Positions 1 to 7,861 of a stretch of 12,526 nt of DNA are shown piece by piece. The DNA comes from CAYYNQ01 sp964473105 (GTDB lineage Bacteria; Sumerlaeota; Sumerlaeia; MVZB01), in contig CAYYNQ010000073.1 of NCBI GenBank assembly GCA_964473105.1, positions 1-12,526 of the forward strand, in the 5' to 3' direction. The first letter of the stretch is position 1. Every line of letters begins with the position of its first letter. Under the pieces are notes generated by a model that worked only from the letters and a program-made list of their open reading frames with translations, was not told the origin of the DNA and made no database searches. A program made the translations under genes and the position numbers.

Positions 1-311
1 CGTGCCATCAGGAAGACTGCAAGCAGGCCGTAAATGAATGCCGCCCAGTGGTATTTTGTCTCGTCAAAGCTGAAAATCCACGTGAATGGAACCAGGGTCA
101 GCGGGAAACCGAGTGGATAACGGGATGGATACAGCCTTTGGTCTATCTGGATGAGGGGTGGGTTGAACGTGGCGAGTGCGTTGGCCAGTAGGGAGTATTC
201 AATGGCATCGGGAGTGGGTACGAGATCCGGTCCCTCAACGCGTCGGGCCGGGCCGGCCGTCAGGCAGTAGAGCAGACACGGGAGCAGCCAGTAGAGTTTC
301 TTTGTGCTCAT
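1..311 (-). CDS. Membrane glycosyltransferase of the GT-C/PMT (GT39-like) type, N-terminal part only
   Basis: An open minus-strand frame starts with ATG at 311-309 and runs off the left edge of the window, giving about 103 residues without a stop. The product starts with a hydrophobic segment (residues about 7-19, LYWLLPCLLYCLT). A loop follows with PDAIEYSLLANALA and then SRYPLGFPLTLVPF, and then two more hydrophobic stretches, one ending GLLAVFLMA. The acidic 'PDAxEY' loop after the first membrane helix and the 'RYPLGFP' motif are typical of bacterial GT-C enzymes (dolichyl-phosphate-mannose mannosyltransferase-like, ArnT-like). These transfer sugars from a polyprenyl-phosphate donor on the outer face of the inner membrane. 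The first loop acid is the expected catalytic or metal-binding position. The start is preceded by a purine-rich AGAAAGAAAG stretch. The family call is fairly secure, but the acceptor is unknown. Confidence 0.7.
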   Translation of the reverse strand, partial: MSTKKLYWLLPCLLYCLTAGPARRVEGPDLVPTPDAIEYSLLANALATFNPPLIQIDQRLYPSRYPLGFPLTLVPFTWIFSFDETKYHWAAFIYGLLAVFLMA

Positions 312-593
312 CTTTCTTTCTGCTCATCTTTCCTGGGATATCTGCATCAAGCGCCGGCAACACAACTGCAAATTTCTAACGAATCACTATAAATACCCGG
401 TCATATCATGAACAGCCCCAATTCCTGGAACTGATGAAATCCGTAATTCCGGTCAGTATTTCTAGTTCTCGGGATCCTGTATGTCAAAATGTCGCACCCA
501 AATTGTTTCGCCAGCGCCCTTTTTGTCTGGAGGATGCTGGTTCATTGGACATATCCAGAAATGGGATGAATCCGAATTATTAATATAAAACCA

Positions 594-623
594 TTGATAT
601 CAGATATATGAATGATTTAACAT
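594..623 (+). promoter_or_regulatory. Candidate sigma-70-type promoter upstream of the HtrA gene
   Basis: A TTGATA box at 594-599 matches the -35 consensus at five of six positions. It is followed after 18 bases by TAACAT at 618-623, which keeps the key TA...AT positions of the -10 box. The implied leader is about 210 bases. The region is AT-rich, so chance matches are likely; this is a weak call. Confidence 0.3.
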
Positions 624-716
624 GATGTTTGTGTGGGTTTTAGATTGCGCTGGTATGAATGGTACAAGTCTTGATATCTAGTAGACTGAATCGTGAAAAG
701 AAGCTCAGATCCGCTC

Positions 717-738
717 TGGGCCCCGGAAATTCGGCCCA
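717..738 (+). other. Hairpin in the leader of the HtrA gene
   Basis: TGGGCC (717-722) pairs perfectly with GGCCCA (733-738) across a 10-base loop. The loop can also pair in a shifted register. No T-run follows, so it is not an obvious terminator. If the 594-623 promoter is used, this hairpin would lie in the 5' leader about 100 bases before the start codon. Confidence 0.4.
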
Positions 739-823
739 AAGATCAATATCATAATGGCTAAAAGAGGTTAGAACTTCCAGTAGACCCGGTGGATAATGTT
801 ATGGAAAAGTCGAACGTGGCTTA

Positions 824-830
824 AAGGAGG
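824..830 (+). promoter_or_regulatory. Ribosome binding site that sets the HtrA start
   Basis: AAGGAGG at 824-830 is a near-perfect Shine-Dalgarno sequence lying 10 bases before the ATG at 841. The in-frame ATG at 796 has no comparable site, so 841 is preferred as the start. Confidence 0.75.
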
Positions 831-840
831 AACCCAGCCG

Positions 841-2475
841 ATGCTGTTTTCAAGTCAACCCCCCCAAAATTCAGGAACCCGCCATGGGTTTGCCGGTATT
901 ACTTTTCTGCTGGTTACGGTTGCTTGGGGGGGGGTGCTCCTTCCCTCCAGCGTTACAGCTCGTCAGTCAGACGATTCAGGGCGGTATGTTTATGCGGACC
1001 TCGCAGACCGGGTGCTTCCCTCCGTCGTGACGGTCTATGTTCAAAAAAAATATAAACGTGAAGATCTGGGCTTGAATCCATTCCGCCGGCATGAAAGGAA
1101 TCCCGGCCGGAATTTCGATCCTTTCAGGTTTTTCATGAATCCTGATTCCCCACAACCTTTTCACAAGGATGCCCCTTCGGACGAGGATAAACCCGGGGAT
1201 GAAATGCCGGATGATCAGGGGGGGGAAGACCAAGAGGACTTTTTGCTTATGCCTTCATCGGGGTCCGGCGTGATTGTGTCCAAGGACGGCTATATTCTCA
1301 CCAATCAACATGTGGTGGGTAATTTCGGGGATGCCCCGGAAATTTCCATCGTGTTGCATGATGACACAAAAATAGATTCGGAAGATGTTGAACTGGTCTG
1401 GAGCCATGAACTGGTGGATCTGGCGGTATTGAGAATCAAGCGCGAGAGTCTGGACCTCACGCCGATCGAGTGGGGCAAAAGCGGGGACCTGAGGATTGGT
1501 GAACGGGTTGCGGCCATTGGGAGTCCCCTGGATCTCAGGCGCACGATCACTCAAGGCATCGTTTGCGCTGACAATCGTGATGTCCGGGCCAGGACGGCGA
1601 TGCAGGAATGGGGCGGTCTCATCCAGACCGATGCCGTGATCAATCCAGGTTCAAGCGGAGGTCCGCTCGTGAACCTGGACGGGCAGATGGTGGGGATTAA
1701 CCGGGTCATCTCGTCAACCGACGGGCGTTGGCAGGGTTACGGTTTTGCCCTTCCCTCTGATGATGTCAGGCATTTCTACGAACAGCTCATCGAGGATGGC
1801 GAGGTCCAGATGGGCTATATCGGTGTCTCCATGGTGAATCTCGACCAAGTGTCACCCGACCTGCTCGATGCCCTGGGCCTTGAAATGAGCCTCAGCGGGG
1901 TTCTGGTTGCGGGTGCTATCGAGGGCGAGCCTGCCCATGAGGCCGGGATTCGTAAGCATGATTTCATTAACCGGGTCGACAGCCAGGAGATTGCCAGTGC
2001 AACGGATTTGCTCCATGTCATTGCGCGTAAACCGGTGGGTTCAAAGGTGAGAATATCGGTCCTGCGTGGCAATGACGAGGATGAGCTTGAAGAGATGGAT
2101 TTCGCCTTCAAGTTGAGCGCCCGACCTGCCCCCGGCGAATTGTTAAAGCGAAATACCAGGAAGACCCCGCCGGCTTCCCCGAGCAAGGAAGATGAACCTG
2201 ATGAAGCCGAGTTCGAGGAACTGGGGATATCGGTTGAGCCGGATTCCGAAGATGGTGAAAAAGGACTTCGCGTGATTTATGTCGAGCCGGAGTCAAAGGC
2301 AGCGGGGGCGGGAATTCAGGAGGGTGACCTCCTGATCGAACTGAACCGTCTCAGGCTGAAGTCGCGCAAGGATATTCCGCGTGCCCTGGGTCGGCGAACT
2401 GATTCGAAACAGAATCATCTTCTCAGGTATCTGCGCGATGGCAAGGACATCATCGGGGTCATCAAGCAGGAATAG
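841..2475 (+). CDS. htrA: Periplasmic HtrA/DegP-family serine protease with two PDZ domains
   Basis: The 544-residue product is an envelope protease/chaperone that degrades misfolded exported proteins. An N-terminal hydrophobic segment (about residues 17-39) before TARQSDD looks like a signal peptide. The trypsin-like domain carries a complete catalytic triad: His157 in LTNQHVVG, Asp193 in VDLAVLRI and Ser272 in NPGSSGGPL. PDZ1 begins near residue 324 (MGYIGVSM) and PDZ2 near 461 (ELGISVEP) and runs to the C-terminus. A very acidic insert (residues 108-133, about 12 of 26 acidic) lies before the protease core, where family members have a flexible linker or LA loop. An in-frame ATG at 796 would add 15 residues but lacks a good ribosome site. 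The gene is followed after 174 bases by the MoxR/Bat genes on the same strand. The family call is secure; DegP versus DegQ cannot be decided. Confidence 0.93.
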   Translation: MLFSSQPPQNSGTRHGFAGITFLLVTVAWGGVLLPSSVTARQSDDSGRYVYADLADRVLPSVVTVYVQKKYKREDLGLNPFRRHERNPGRNFDPFRFFMNPDSPQPFHKDAPSDEDKPGDEMPDDQGGEDQEDFLLMPSSGSGVIVSKDGYILTNQHVVGNFGDAPEISIVLHDDTKIDSEDVELVWSHELVDLAVLRIKRESLDLTPIEWGKSGDLRIGERVAAIGSPLDLRRTITQGIVCADNRDVRARTAMQEWGGLIQTDAVINPGSSGGPLVNLDGQMVGINRVISSTDGRWQGYGFALPSDDVRHFYEQLIEDGEVQMGYIGVSMVNLDQVSPDLLDALGLEMSLSGVLVAGAIEGEPAHEAGIRKHDFINRVDSQEIASATDLLHVIARKPVGSKVRISVLRGNDEDELEEMDFAFKLSARPAPGELLKRNTRKTPPASPSKEDEPDEAEFEELGISVEPDSEDGEKGLRVIYVEPESKAAGAGIQEGDLLIELNRLRLKSRKDIPRALGRRTDSKQNHLLRYLRDGKDIIGVIKQE

Positions 2476-2649
2476 ATCAACCTTGGGGGAGGGGGCCATA
2501 TTTCCCGCCGGGGCGCCCTTCCAGGGTCGGAATTTATTGTCAAGTCGCTTCAATGACGATACGCTGGAAGCAATCCGACCAGCAGTGGCCGTAACGAGGG
2601 GGTCGAGGGGGAGGTCATCATGTTCTCCTTACGGAAAGGAGTGGCGCGT

Positions 2650-3294
2650 ATGTCACCAGTTTTCAATCAAAATTGTCGGGAATCCGGATCTTGTTTTGTC
2701 GTGAGCAGGGGTTTCTTCATGGCGGTTTTTGTCAGTTTTTTTCTGGTCCAGCAACCCATGTGGGCACAATCGGGCGTATCCACACGGGGTATCGGGAACT
2801 GGTTCGCCAATTATGGAATCCAGATGCTTTCCTTTATTGTCATCCTGGGGGTCATTGTCTTGGCCATTGCTTATGTCATACGCAGCCGTATGCAGCGGTC
2901 CCTGGATAAGTTTTACCGTGACTCCGATGTCGCAAGTTCCAAATATGAACAACTCATGGCTGAGATTCAGGGACTCTCACTGCGTGTCCAAGGTGGCGAG
3001 GGCAAGGGTTATTTTCGTAAGATTGAGACCCTGCTTAGGGTTTATCTCGAACGGTTGGGTTGTGACGGGGCCCGGCAGATGGCATATCATGAACTGGACA
3101 TCGTGCTGGAAAGGGATTCACTGCCTCATGGACAGAACGAGGCGCTCAAGGGGATCATGGCGCGATGCCGTGAAGGCGCATTGGATGAGAACAGGAAACT
3201 TGAGTATACGGCCTCGGATTTGTTGAAGGACTTGCGGCGCCTTGTCATGGAAGTGGATGATCTGCCCGCCGGGGGAGGCGGCATGACCTTCTGA
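2650..3294 (+). CDS. Small inner-membrane protein with a BatD/DUF4381-like cytosolic tail
   Basis: The 214-residue product starts with a hydrophobic segment ending MWAQS, probably a signal peptide (about residues 21-40). A short periplasmic stretch follows, then a clear membrane helix (about 57-79, MLSFIVILGVIVLAIAYVI) and a basic stop (RSRMQRS). The rest is a cytosolic helical domain: KGYFRKIETLLRVYLERLG, then YHELDIVLERD, then RKLEYTASDLLKDLRRLV. This pattern matches the C-terminal tail of BatD-like and DUF4381-type proteins and resembles the tail encoded at 6776-7861, though the large periplasmic Ig-like domain is missing. The start at 2650 has AAGGAG at 2636-2641, 8 bases upstream. An in-frame ATG at 2620, with GGAGG 5 bases upstream, would add 10 residues. 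The position next to MoxR suggests a membrane partner of the ATPase. The topology is well supported, but the family call rests on pattern resemblance. Confidence 0.75.
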   Translation: MSPVFNQNCRESGSCFVVSRGFFMAVFVSFFLVQQPMWAQSGVSTRGIGNWFANYGIQMLSFIVILGVIVLAIAYVIRSRMQRSLDKFYRDSDVASSKYEQLMAEIQGLSLRVQGGEGKGYFRKIETLLRVYLERLGCDGARQMAYHELDIVLERDSLPHGQNEALKGIMARCREGALDENRKLEYTASDLLKDLRRLVMEVDDLPAGGGGMTF

Positions 3295-3396
3295 ATAACC
3301 GGACTTTAAAATTGGTTTGTACGTCCCCATCTCGTCCGGAGATATGGGCGGTCCGGTGAATCAACCAGGAACCACATGTCTGGGGTGTATCGTGTG

Positions 3397-3412
3397 ATCA
3401 TTGGATAATGAT
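3397..3412 (+). other. Short AT-rich hairpin just upstream of moxR
   Basis: ATCATT (3397-3402) and AATGAT (3407-3412) form a perfect 6-bp inverted repeat with a GGAT loop. It ends 8 bases before the moxR Shine-Dalgarno sequence (GGAG, 3421-3424). It could modulate ribosome access or be an operator half, but the stem is weak and may be chance. Confidence 0.25.
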
Positions 3413-3432
3413 GAGCGGTTGGAGTATTGCAG

Positions 3433-4443
3433 ATGAATTTAACAACAAGTTCTGAAACGCCGGTGGATTTGGCGTCTATCAGTGAACTCATCCAGCGTGA
3501 ATCGGAATTCCTTCCCCAACTCACCTCCGAGTTGGGAAAATGTGTGATTGGTCAGCAGAAGATGATCGAACGACTGCTGATTGGGTTGCTGACCGGGGGA
3601 CATGTGCTTTTGGAGGGGGTCCCGGGTCTGGCCAAGACCCTGGCAGTCAACACCCTGGCAGAATGCATCAACCTGCAGTTTCAGAGAATTCAGTTTACAC
3701 CCGACCTGCTTCCTGCCGACCTGATCGGCACGCTGATCTATAACCAGAAGGATGGGACTTTCACCCAGAAGAAAGGCCCCATTTTCGCGAATTTGATCCT
3801 TGCGGATGAAATCAACCGGGCTCCCGCGAAGGTTCAGTCGGCACTACTTGAGGCGATGCAGGAACACCAGGTGACTATCGGCGATGACACCTATCCGCTG
3901 CCCGATCCCTTTTTCGTCATGGCGACCCAGAACCCCATAGAGCAGGAGGGGACATACCCGCTGCCTGAGGCACAGGTTGACCGGTTCATGCTTAAGGTGC
4001 TCATTGATTATCCCAGCCGCCAGGAGGAACGCAAGATTCTTGACGCTGTGGGTCTGGGCTCACCAGCGGCCATTCGGGCGGTTGTCGATGTCGAGGGCAT
4101 TCTGCGTGCCCGGAGCGTCGTAAAGTCCATTTATATGGATGACAAGATCAAGAATTATATCGTCAACCTTGTGACGGCAACCCGTGATCCTGAGACCCAC
4201 GGTGTGCCGGTCGGGCCACTTCTGCAATACGGGGCCTCACCGCGCGCGACAATTGCGCTGGCCCAGGCCGCCCGTGCCCATGCATTTCTTTGCCGCAGGG
4301 GGCATGTCATTCCTGACGATGTCAAGTTGATTGGGCCCGATATTCTGAGACATCGCCTCCTGATCAGTTATGAGGCCGAGGCGGAGGGTCGGACGGCGGA
4401 TGACCTGGTCCAGGTGTTGTTTGACCATGTGGAAGTTCCCTGA
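3433..4443 (+). CDS. moxR: MoxR-family AAA+ ATPase
   Basis: The 336-residue protein is close to the usual MoxR length. It keeps every AAA+ element: Walker A GVPGLAKT (residues 62-69, Lys68), Walker B LILADE (Asp125, Glu126), sensor 1 in MATQNP, arginine finger in EAQVDRF, and sensor 2 in GASPRA. The inserted stretch PADLIGTLIYNQKDGTF after the Walker A helix and the EQEGTYPLPEAQ motif are characteristic of MoxR ATPases. These form hexamers that use ATP to remodel or activate partner vWA proteins in the cytosol. The chosen ATG has GGAG 8 bases upstream; a TTG two codons earlier is less likely. The gene is followed by DUF58, BatD-like, BatA and BatB genes, the classic neighbourhood of the MRP-type MoxR subgroup. 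The family call is secure; the client or assembly role is unknown. Confidence 0.95.
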   Translation: MNLTTSSETPVDLASISELIQRESEFLPQLTSELGKCVIGQQKMIERLLIGLLTGGHVLLEGVPGLAKTLAVNTLAECINLQFQRIQFTPDLLPADLIGTLIYNQKDGTFTQKKGPIFANLILADEINRAPAKVQSALLEAMQEHQVTIGDDTYPLPDPFFVMATQNPIEQEGTYPLPEAQVDRFMLKVLIDYPSRQEERKILDAVGLGSPAAIRAVVDVEGILRARSVVKSIYMDDKIKNYIVNLVTATRDPETHGVPVGPLLQYGASPRATIALAQAARAHAFLCRRGHVIPDDVKLIGPDILRHRLLISYEAEAEGRTADDLVQVLFDHVEVP

Positions 4444-4533
4444 GGCCTGTTCCCCGAAGTCCTCCCGAGGTGGGCCGGGTTAATCGGGGTTTCATGCGGA
4501 ACTTCCCGTGAAATGGGAGATCCTGTCTGATAT

Positions 4534-5424
4534 ATGAATGTTCTGGACCTTTCCCAATTACAGAAAAAAGTCCGTAAGATTGAGATCATCTCAAACCGTC
4601 TCGTCAATGAACGGGTCGCCGGTGATTACCACAGTGTCTTCAAGGGCCAGGGCATTGAATTTGAGGAGGTCCGGCCATACGTGTTCGGGGACGACGTCCG
4701 GTCCATAGACTGGAACGTGACCGCCCGGGCCGGTTCGCCGCACATCAAGCGGTTCCGTGAGGAAAGGGAGATGACCGTCTTCTTTATTGTCGATCTTTCG
4801 GGATCCTCGCAGTTCGGTACTGTGACCGAATTCAAGAGTGAACTGATGGCAGAGATATCGGCAGTCCTCGCTCTGGCTGCGATCGCCAACAACGATTGTG
4901 TGGGGCTGATGCTTTTGACGGACCGGGTTGAAAAGGTGATTCCACCCCGGAAGGGGAGACGGCACGTGTTGCGCATGATCCGGGATGTTCTTGCATACCG
5001 GCCGGAAGGTTCGGGTACAGATCTGTCCCTTGGACTCAATCACCTAAGGCATGTGCTGCACCGCAAGGCGGTTGTCTTCCTGATTTCCGACTTTCAGGAT
5101 GAACATTACGAGAAGGCCCTCGCAGCAGTTGCAAGGCGACACGACACGATTGCAATCGCTGTCGAGGACCCCATGGAAATGGAACTGCCTGCTGCAGGCC
5201 TGATCCGCATGGTTGACAGTGAAAGCGGGGCCCGGGGGATGGTCGACACATCCAGTCAACAGGTGAGGGATATTTTTGACCGTCAGATCAGGGAGATCCG
5301 TGAATCCCGTGCGCAGGTCTGTCGGCGCCATGATATCGACCTGATCGAATTGTCGACACGCCATGATTATGACACGGAGCTAGTCCGTTTTTTTCGCAAG
5401 CGCGCCAGAAGGTTGAAGCACTGA
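4534..5424 (+). CDS. DUF58 protein with a vWA-like MIDAS fold
   Basis: The 296-residue protein carries the DUF58 signature: EFEEVRPYVFGDDVRSIDW (about residues 42-60) followed by NVTARAGSPHIKRFREERE. A vWA-like Rossmann domain follows. Its metal-ion-dependent adhesion site is complete: Asp87-Ser89-Ser91 in VDLSGSSQ, the threonine in GSGTD, and the aspartate in ISDFQD. No membrane segment is visible, so it should be cytosolic or peripheral and in position to bind MoxR. DUF58 genes almost always follow moxR, as here with a 90-base gap. The ribosome site is weak: a GGGAG at 4515-4519 is about 14 bases upstream of the ATG. The stop is followed by an eight-G run that precedes the next gene. The family is certain; the biochemical function of DUF58 proteins is not established. 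Confidence 0.92.
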   Translation: MNVLDLSQLQKKVRKIEIISNRLVNERVAGDYHSVFKGQGIEFEEVRPYVFGDDVRSIDWNVTARAGSPHIKRFREEREMTVFFIVDLSGSSQFGTVTEFKSELMAEISAVLALAAIANNDCVGLMLLTDRVEKVIPPRKGRRHVLRMIRDVLAYRPEGSGTDLSLGLNHLRHVLHRKAVVFLISDFQDEHYEKALAAVARRHDTIAIAVEDPMEMELPAAGLIRMVDSESGARGMVDTSSQQVRDIFDRQIREIRESRAQVCRRHDIDLIELSTRHDYDTELVRFFRKRARRLKH

Positions 5425-5447
5425 CAGGGGGGGGCTGGTGTCAAAAT

Positions 5448-6779
5448 ATGCAACCTGCAGGTGAACCCAGGAAAAGCGCCGGGATCAGAATGAGTGGGGC
5501 CGGATATCCCAGGCTGGCCCTGACGCTGACCATGATTCTTCTCTTGATGATTGTGATGTTCATCATGTTCCGGATCCTGCCACAGCGTGAAGAGCCGCGC
5601 CTTTCGAGCCGCCGGGCTGCTGGGCTGATTGATGAAGCTGTCCAATGGGAGGGGGAATCCTTCCATTGGACAGCAGCCGAGAATTATCAGAGGGTCATGA
5701 GCCAGCATCATCTCAGGCCTGCGACAAGGGCGGAGGCTGCACATAAATTATCGAGGCTTTATGCCGATGTTCTGGGACAGCCTGCTGCGGCATGTGCGGC
5801 ACTTGAGAAAGCCATCATCCTGACCAAGTCCGGGCCGGAAAGGCAACGGCTTGTCGATAGACTGGATGATTTGAGGAAAAGTCTTCCCCCCGCTGTTCAT
5901 CGGCTGGAAGAATCTCTGGGAGGAGTCGGCCTCCCGACTTTTGGACCGGGGGAACAAGGTGAGGTGATCGCAACCATCGGGGATCGTGTCGTGACGCTTG
6001 AGGAGATATTGTTTGCATGGAGCATCATGAATGGCCGTGAAAAACCCGAACCCGAGAAACTCGAACCTTTTGTGCACCATTATCTGGACATGATTCTGAT
6101 AGCCCGCGAGGCGGAGAGGCTGGATCTTCATCGTGGGACCCGCATTCGGCATGACTTGGACCTGAAACGGCTCATTGCGTTGAACCAGGCCATGATGAAG
6201 CACCTGATCGGCGAACTGGAGAATCCGGACCGGGAAATACTTGAGGCATATTACCGTGAAAATCCGGGGCGTTATTTGCATGAACCCAGGATGGTGATCG
6301 CTTATTTTTCAGTGGATCAGGTCGATCATCTTGACCGCGTTATCATGGCACTCAGGTCGGGGGATAGCTTCCAGCAGGTCGCGCTGCAGCATGGGATCGG
6401 CAAGGAGTCCCCGGAAACCTGTATCCGGATGGCGGCTTGTTCCCCCGACAATGCGGAACTGGAGGGCATTGGGAATGCCGATTGGCTGGTCAGCCGTCTG
6501 GTCGGCCATGAGGATGGCTATACAACCGGTCCGTTTGAGATCAGGGATCAGTGGTTCTGGTTCAGGGTACTCGAGCAGGAAGGCCCGCAGGTCATGCCGT
6601 TCGAGGTTGTTGAGGAGGAACTGCTTCTGCATTATCAGCAGCGGGAACTTCCCGTGTCACGCCATGCCCTGCTGAACAGACTGAAGAATGAACAATCGGT
6701 TGAGATCATCAACGCTCCGGAAGAAGTATTGACTCACCCTGTTGTGGAATCCTCGCCTGTTCGGAGTGATAAGGAATGA
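5448..6779 (+). CDS. Membrane-anchored TPR-like plus PpiC/SurA-like periplasmic protein
   Basis: The 443-residue product has a short basic N-terminus and one strong membrane helix (about residues 20-43, LALTLTMILLLMIVMFIMF). This predicts an N-in signal anchor with the bulk in the periplasm. Residues about 50-150 are alpha-helical and TPR-like, with alanine- and leucine-rich repeats such as AEAAHKLSRLYADVLGQ and AAACAALEKAIIL. From about 165 the pattern resembles SurA/PrsA chaperones: EVIATIGDRVVTLEEILFAW resembles a SurA N-domain, and EAYYRENPGRYLHEPRM starts a parvulin-type region. It continues through GNADWLVSRLVGHEDGYTTG to DQWFWFRVLEQ. The key isomerase residues are not clearly conserved, so it may be a chaperone rather than an active enzyme. 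A G8 run at 5427-5434 could serve as its ribosome site. Its stop overlaps the next start (ATGA). The PpiC-like assignment is moderate and the topology good. Confidence 0.72.
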   Translation: MQPAGEPRKSAGIRMSGAGYPRLALTLTMILLLMIVMFIMFRILPQREEPRLSSRRAAGLIDEAVQWEGESFHWTAAENYQRVMSQHHLRPATRAEAAHKLSRLYADVLGQPAAACAALEKAIILTKSGPERQRLVDRLDDLRKSLPPAVHRLEESLGGVGLPTFGPGEQGEVIATIGDRVVTLEEILFAWSIMNGREKPEPEKLEPFVHHYLDMILIAREAERLDLHRGTRIRHDLDLKRLIALNQAMMKHLIGELENPDREILEAYYRENPGRYLHEPRMVIAYFSVDQVDHLDRVIMALRSGDSFQQVALQHGIGKESPETCIRMAACSPDNAELEGIGNADWLVSRLVGHEDGYTTGPFEIRDQWFWFRVLEQEGPQVMPFEVVEEELLLHYQQRELPVSRHALLNRLKNEQSVEIINAPEEVLTHPVVESSPVRSDKE

Positions 6780-7861
6780 GGCGAATCAGGAATCATCGGG
6801 GCGACATGGGAAGTTCCCTGGCAGGCTCCCGGGTGAAGCGTATTATCCTGTCCATGGCCCTGATCTGCAGTCATGTAATCATGGCACAATCACAGGTCGA
6901 TGATGCTGGCCTTGCAGGCGCTTCCATAGGACCGCCCGGGTCCGATCTGGGCCTTTACCTTGAGATAAGTCCACAGGTTGTCACGTTTGGTGACCTGGTC
7001 AACATCCATCTGAAATCAAATCAGGCTGATTTCAATGAGGACCAGATCATCACGGTGAGTTTTGAACCGGGTGTTGACATTTGGCATGTTGAGCGGGACT
7101 GGGGGAGAAGCCTTGAGGATGACATTCACACTGTCGGAAAGGGCTGGACTGCGGGACTGCGTGCTTTTGACACGGGAGAGCCGGCCCTTCCGGCGGTCAC
7201 TGTGTCCCTGGACGTAGCCGGCAGCGGGACCCTGAAATTGACTCTCGATGAATATCAGATTCCGGTGAATAGTGTGCGTCAGGAATCGGACAAACATGAC
7301 GAGCTATACGGGTTGCGTAACCCGATCAACCCCCCGGTTGACCGGGCCGGCCTCTGGGTGGCCCTGCTTGTGGCTTTTCTACTTCTCTCATTCGGCTGGC
7401 TGATCTACCGGCGATGGAGCAACAGGCAGGCGGAAACAAGTTCCGGGACTCCCCTCGAGGAACTTCCCCCCCCCGGTTTGTGGGCGCTTGAGGAACTTGA
7501 TCGCCGCAGCCGGTTCAGTCTATGCCGCAAGGGCCCCCCCAAGGCCATTTACACCCATGTCTCAGAGGTCATCCGGACATACCTCGGCAGGCGTTATGCA
7601 ATCAGCGCCATTGATATGACGACCCTCGAGCTTTTGAACGCCCTTGCTGTTTACACGCCGGGTGATGATGTTATGCGGTGGGTGCGTGAATTTCTGGAGG
7701 TGTGTGACCAGGTCAAGTTCACGAAATATGAACCGCCGAGAGATCAATGGATCACCATCTGGAATGATGCACGGCTGATTGTGAAGGTGACGACCCCATC
7801 TGCTGAACTGACCGGTGAATCCGGGACGGGAAGCATACCCCGGGAAAAGTTGGAAGCCTGA
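6776..7861 (+). CDS. BatD-like inner-membrane protein with an Ig-like periplasmic part and a cytosolic tail
   Basis: The 361-residue product has a signal peptide (IILSMALICSHVIMAQSQ, near residues 23-40). A beta-rich periplasmic region follows, with LYLEISPQVVTFGDLVNI and FEPGVDIWHVERDWG, resembling the Ig-like oxygen-tolerance domain of BatD. One membrane helix (about 192-214, GLWVALLVAFLLLSFGWLIY) leads into a cytosolic tail. There AIYTHVSEVIRTYLGRRYAI, MTTLELLNAL and VCDQVKFTKYEPP match the DUF4381/BatD C-terminal pattern. It is shorter than typical BatD proteins, so only one Ig-like unit fits. Its ATG overlaps the previous stop (ATGA), and its TGA shares one base with the batA ATG, implying translational coupling at both ends. 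A C9 run (7466-7474) and a C7 run (7534-7540) lie between the helix and the tail. It probably links vWA partners to the membrane. Confidence 0.8.
   Translation: MRRIRNHRGDMGSSLAGSRVKRIILSMALICSHVIMAQSQVDDAGLAGASIGPPGSDLGLYLEISPQVVTFGDLVNIHLKSNQADFNEDQIITVSFEPGVDIWHVERDWGRSLEDDIHTVGKGWTAGLRAFDTGEPALPAVTVSLDVAGSGTLKLTLDEYQIPVNSVRQESDKHDELYGLRNPINPPVDRAGLWVALLVAFLLLSFGWLIYRRWSNRQAETSSGTPLEELPPPGLWALEELDRRSRFSLCRKGPPKAIYTHVSEVIRTYLGRRYAISAIDMTTLELLNALAVYTPGDDVMRWVREFLEVCDQVKFTKYEPPRDQWITIWNDARLIVKVTTPSAELTGESGTGSIPREKLEA

Larger units (their letters stand above)
312..840. other. Divergent intergenic region
   Basis: This region separates the leftward glycosyltransferase from the rightward HtrA gene. 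I see no credible coding frame. It is AT-rich around 575-625. It holds a weak sigma-70-like promoter candidate at 594-623 and a GC-rich hairpin at 717-738. Promoters for both flanking genes should lie here. Confidence 0.6.

Noticed and set aside
796..840. Upstream ATG at 796 as the start of the HtrA gene
   Set aside because: No ribosome site precedes it, while an AAGGAGG lies 10 bases before the ATG at 841 and the signal peptide reads naturally from there.
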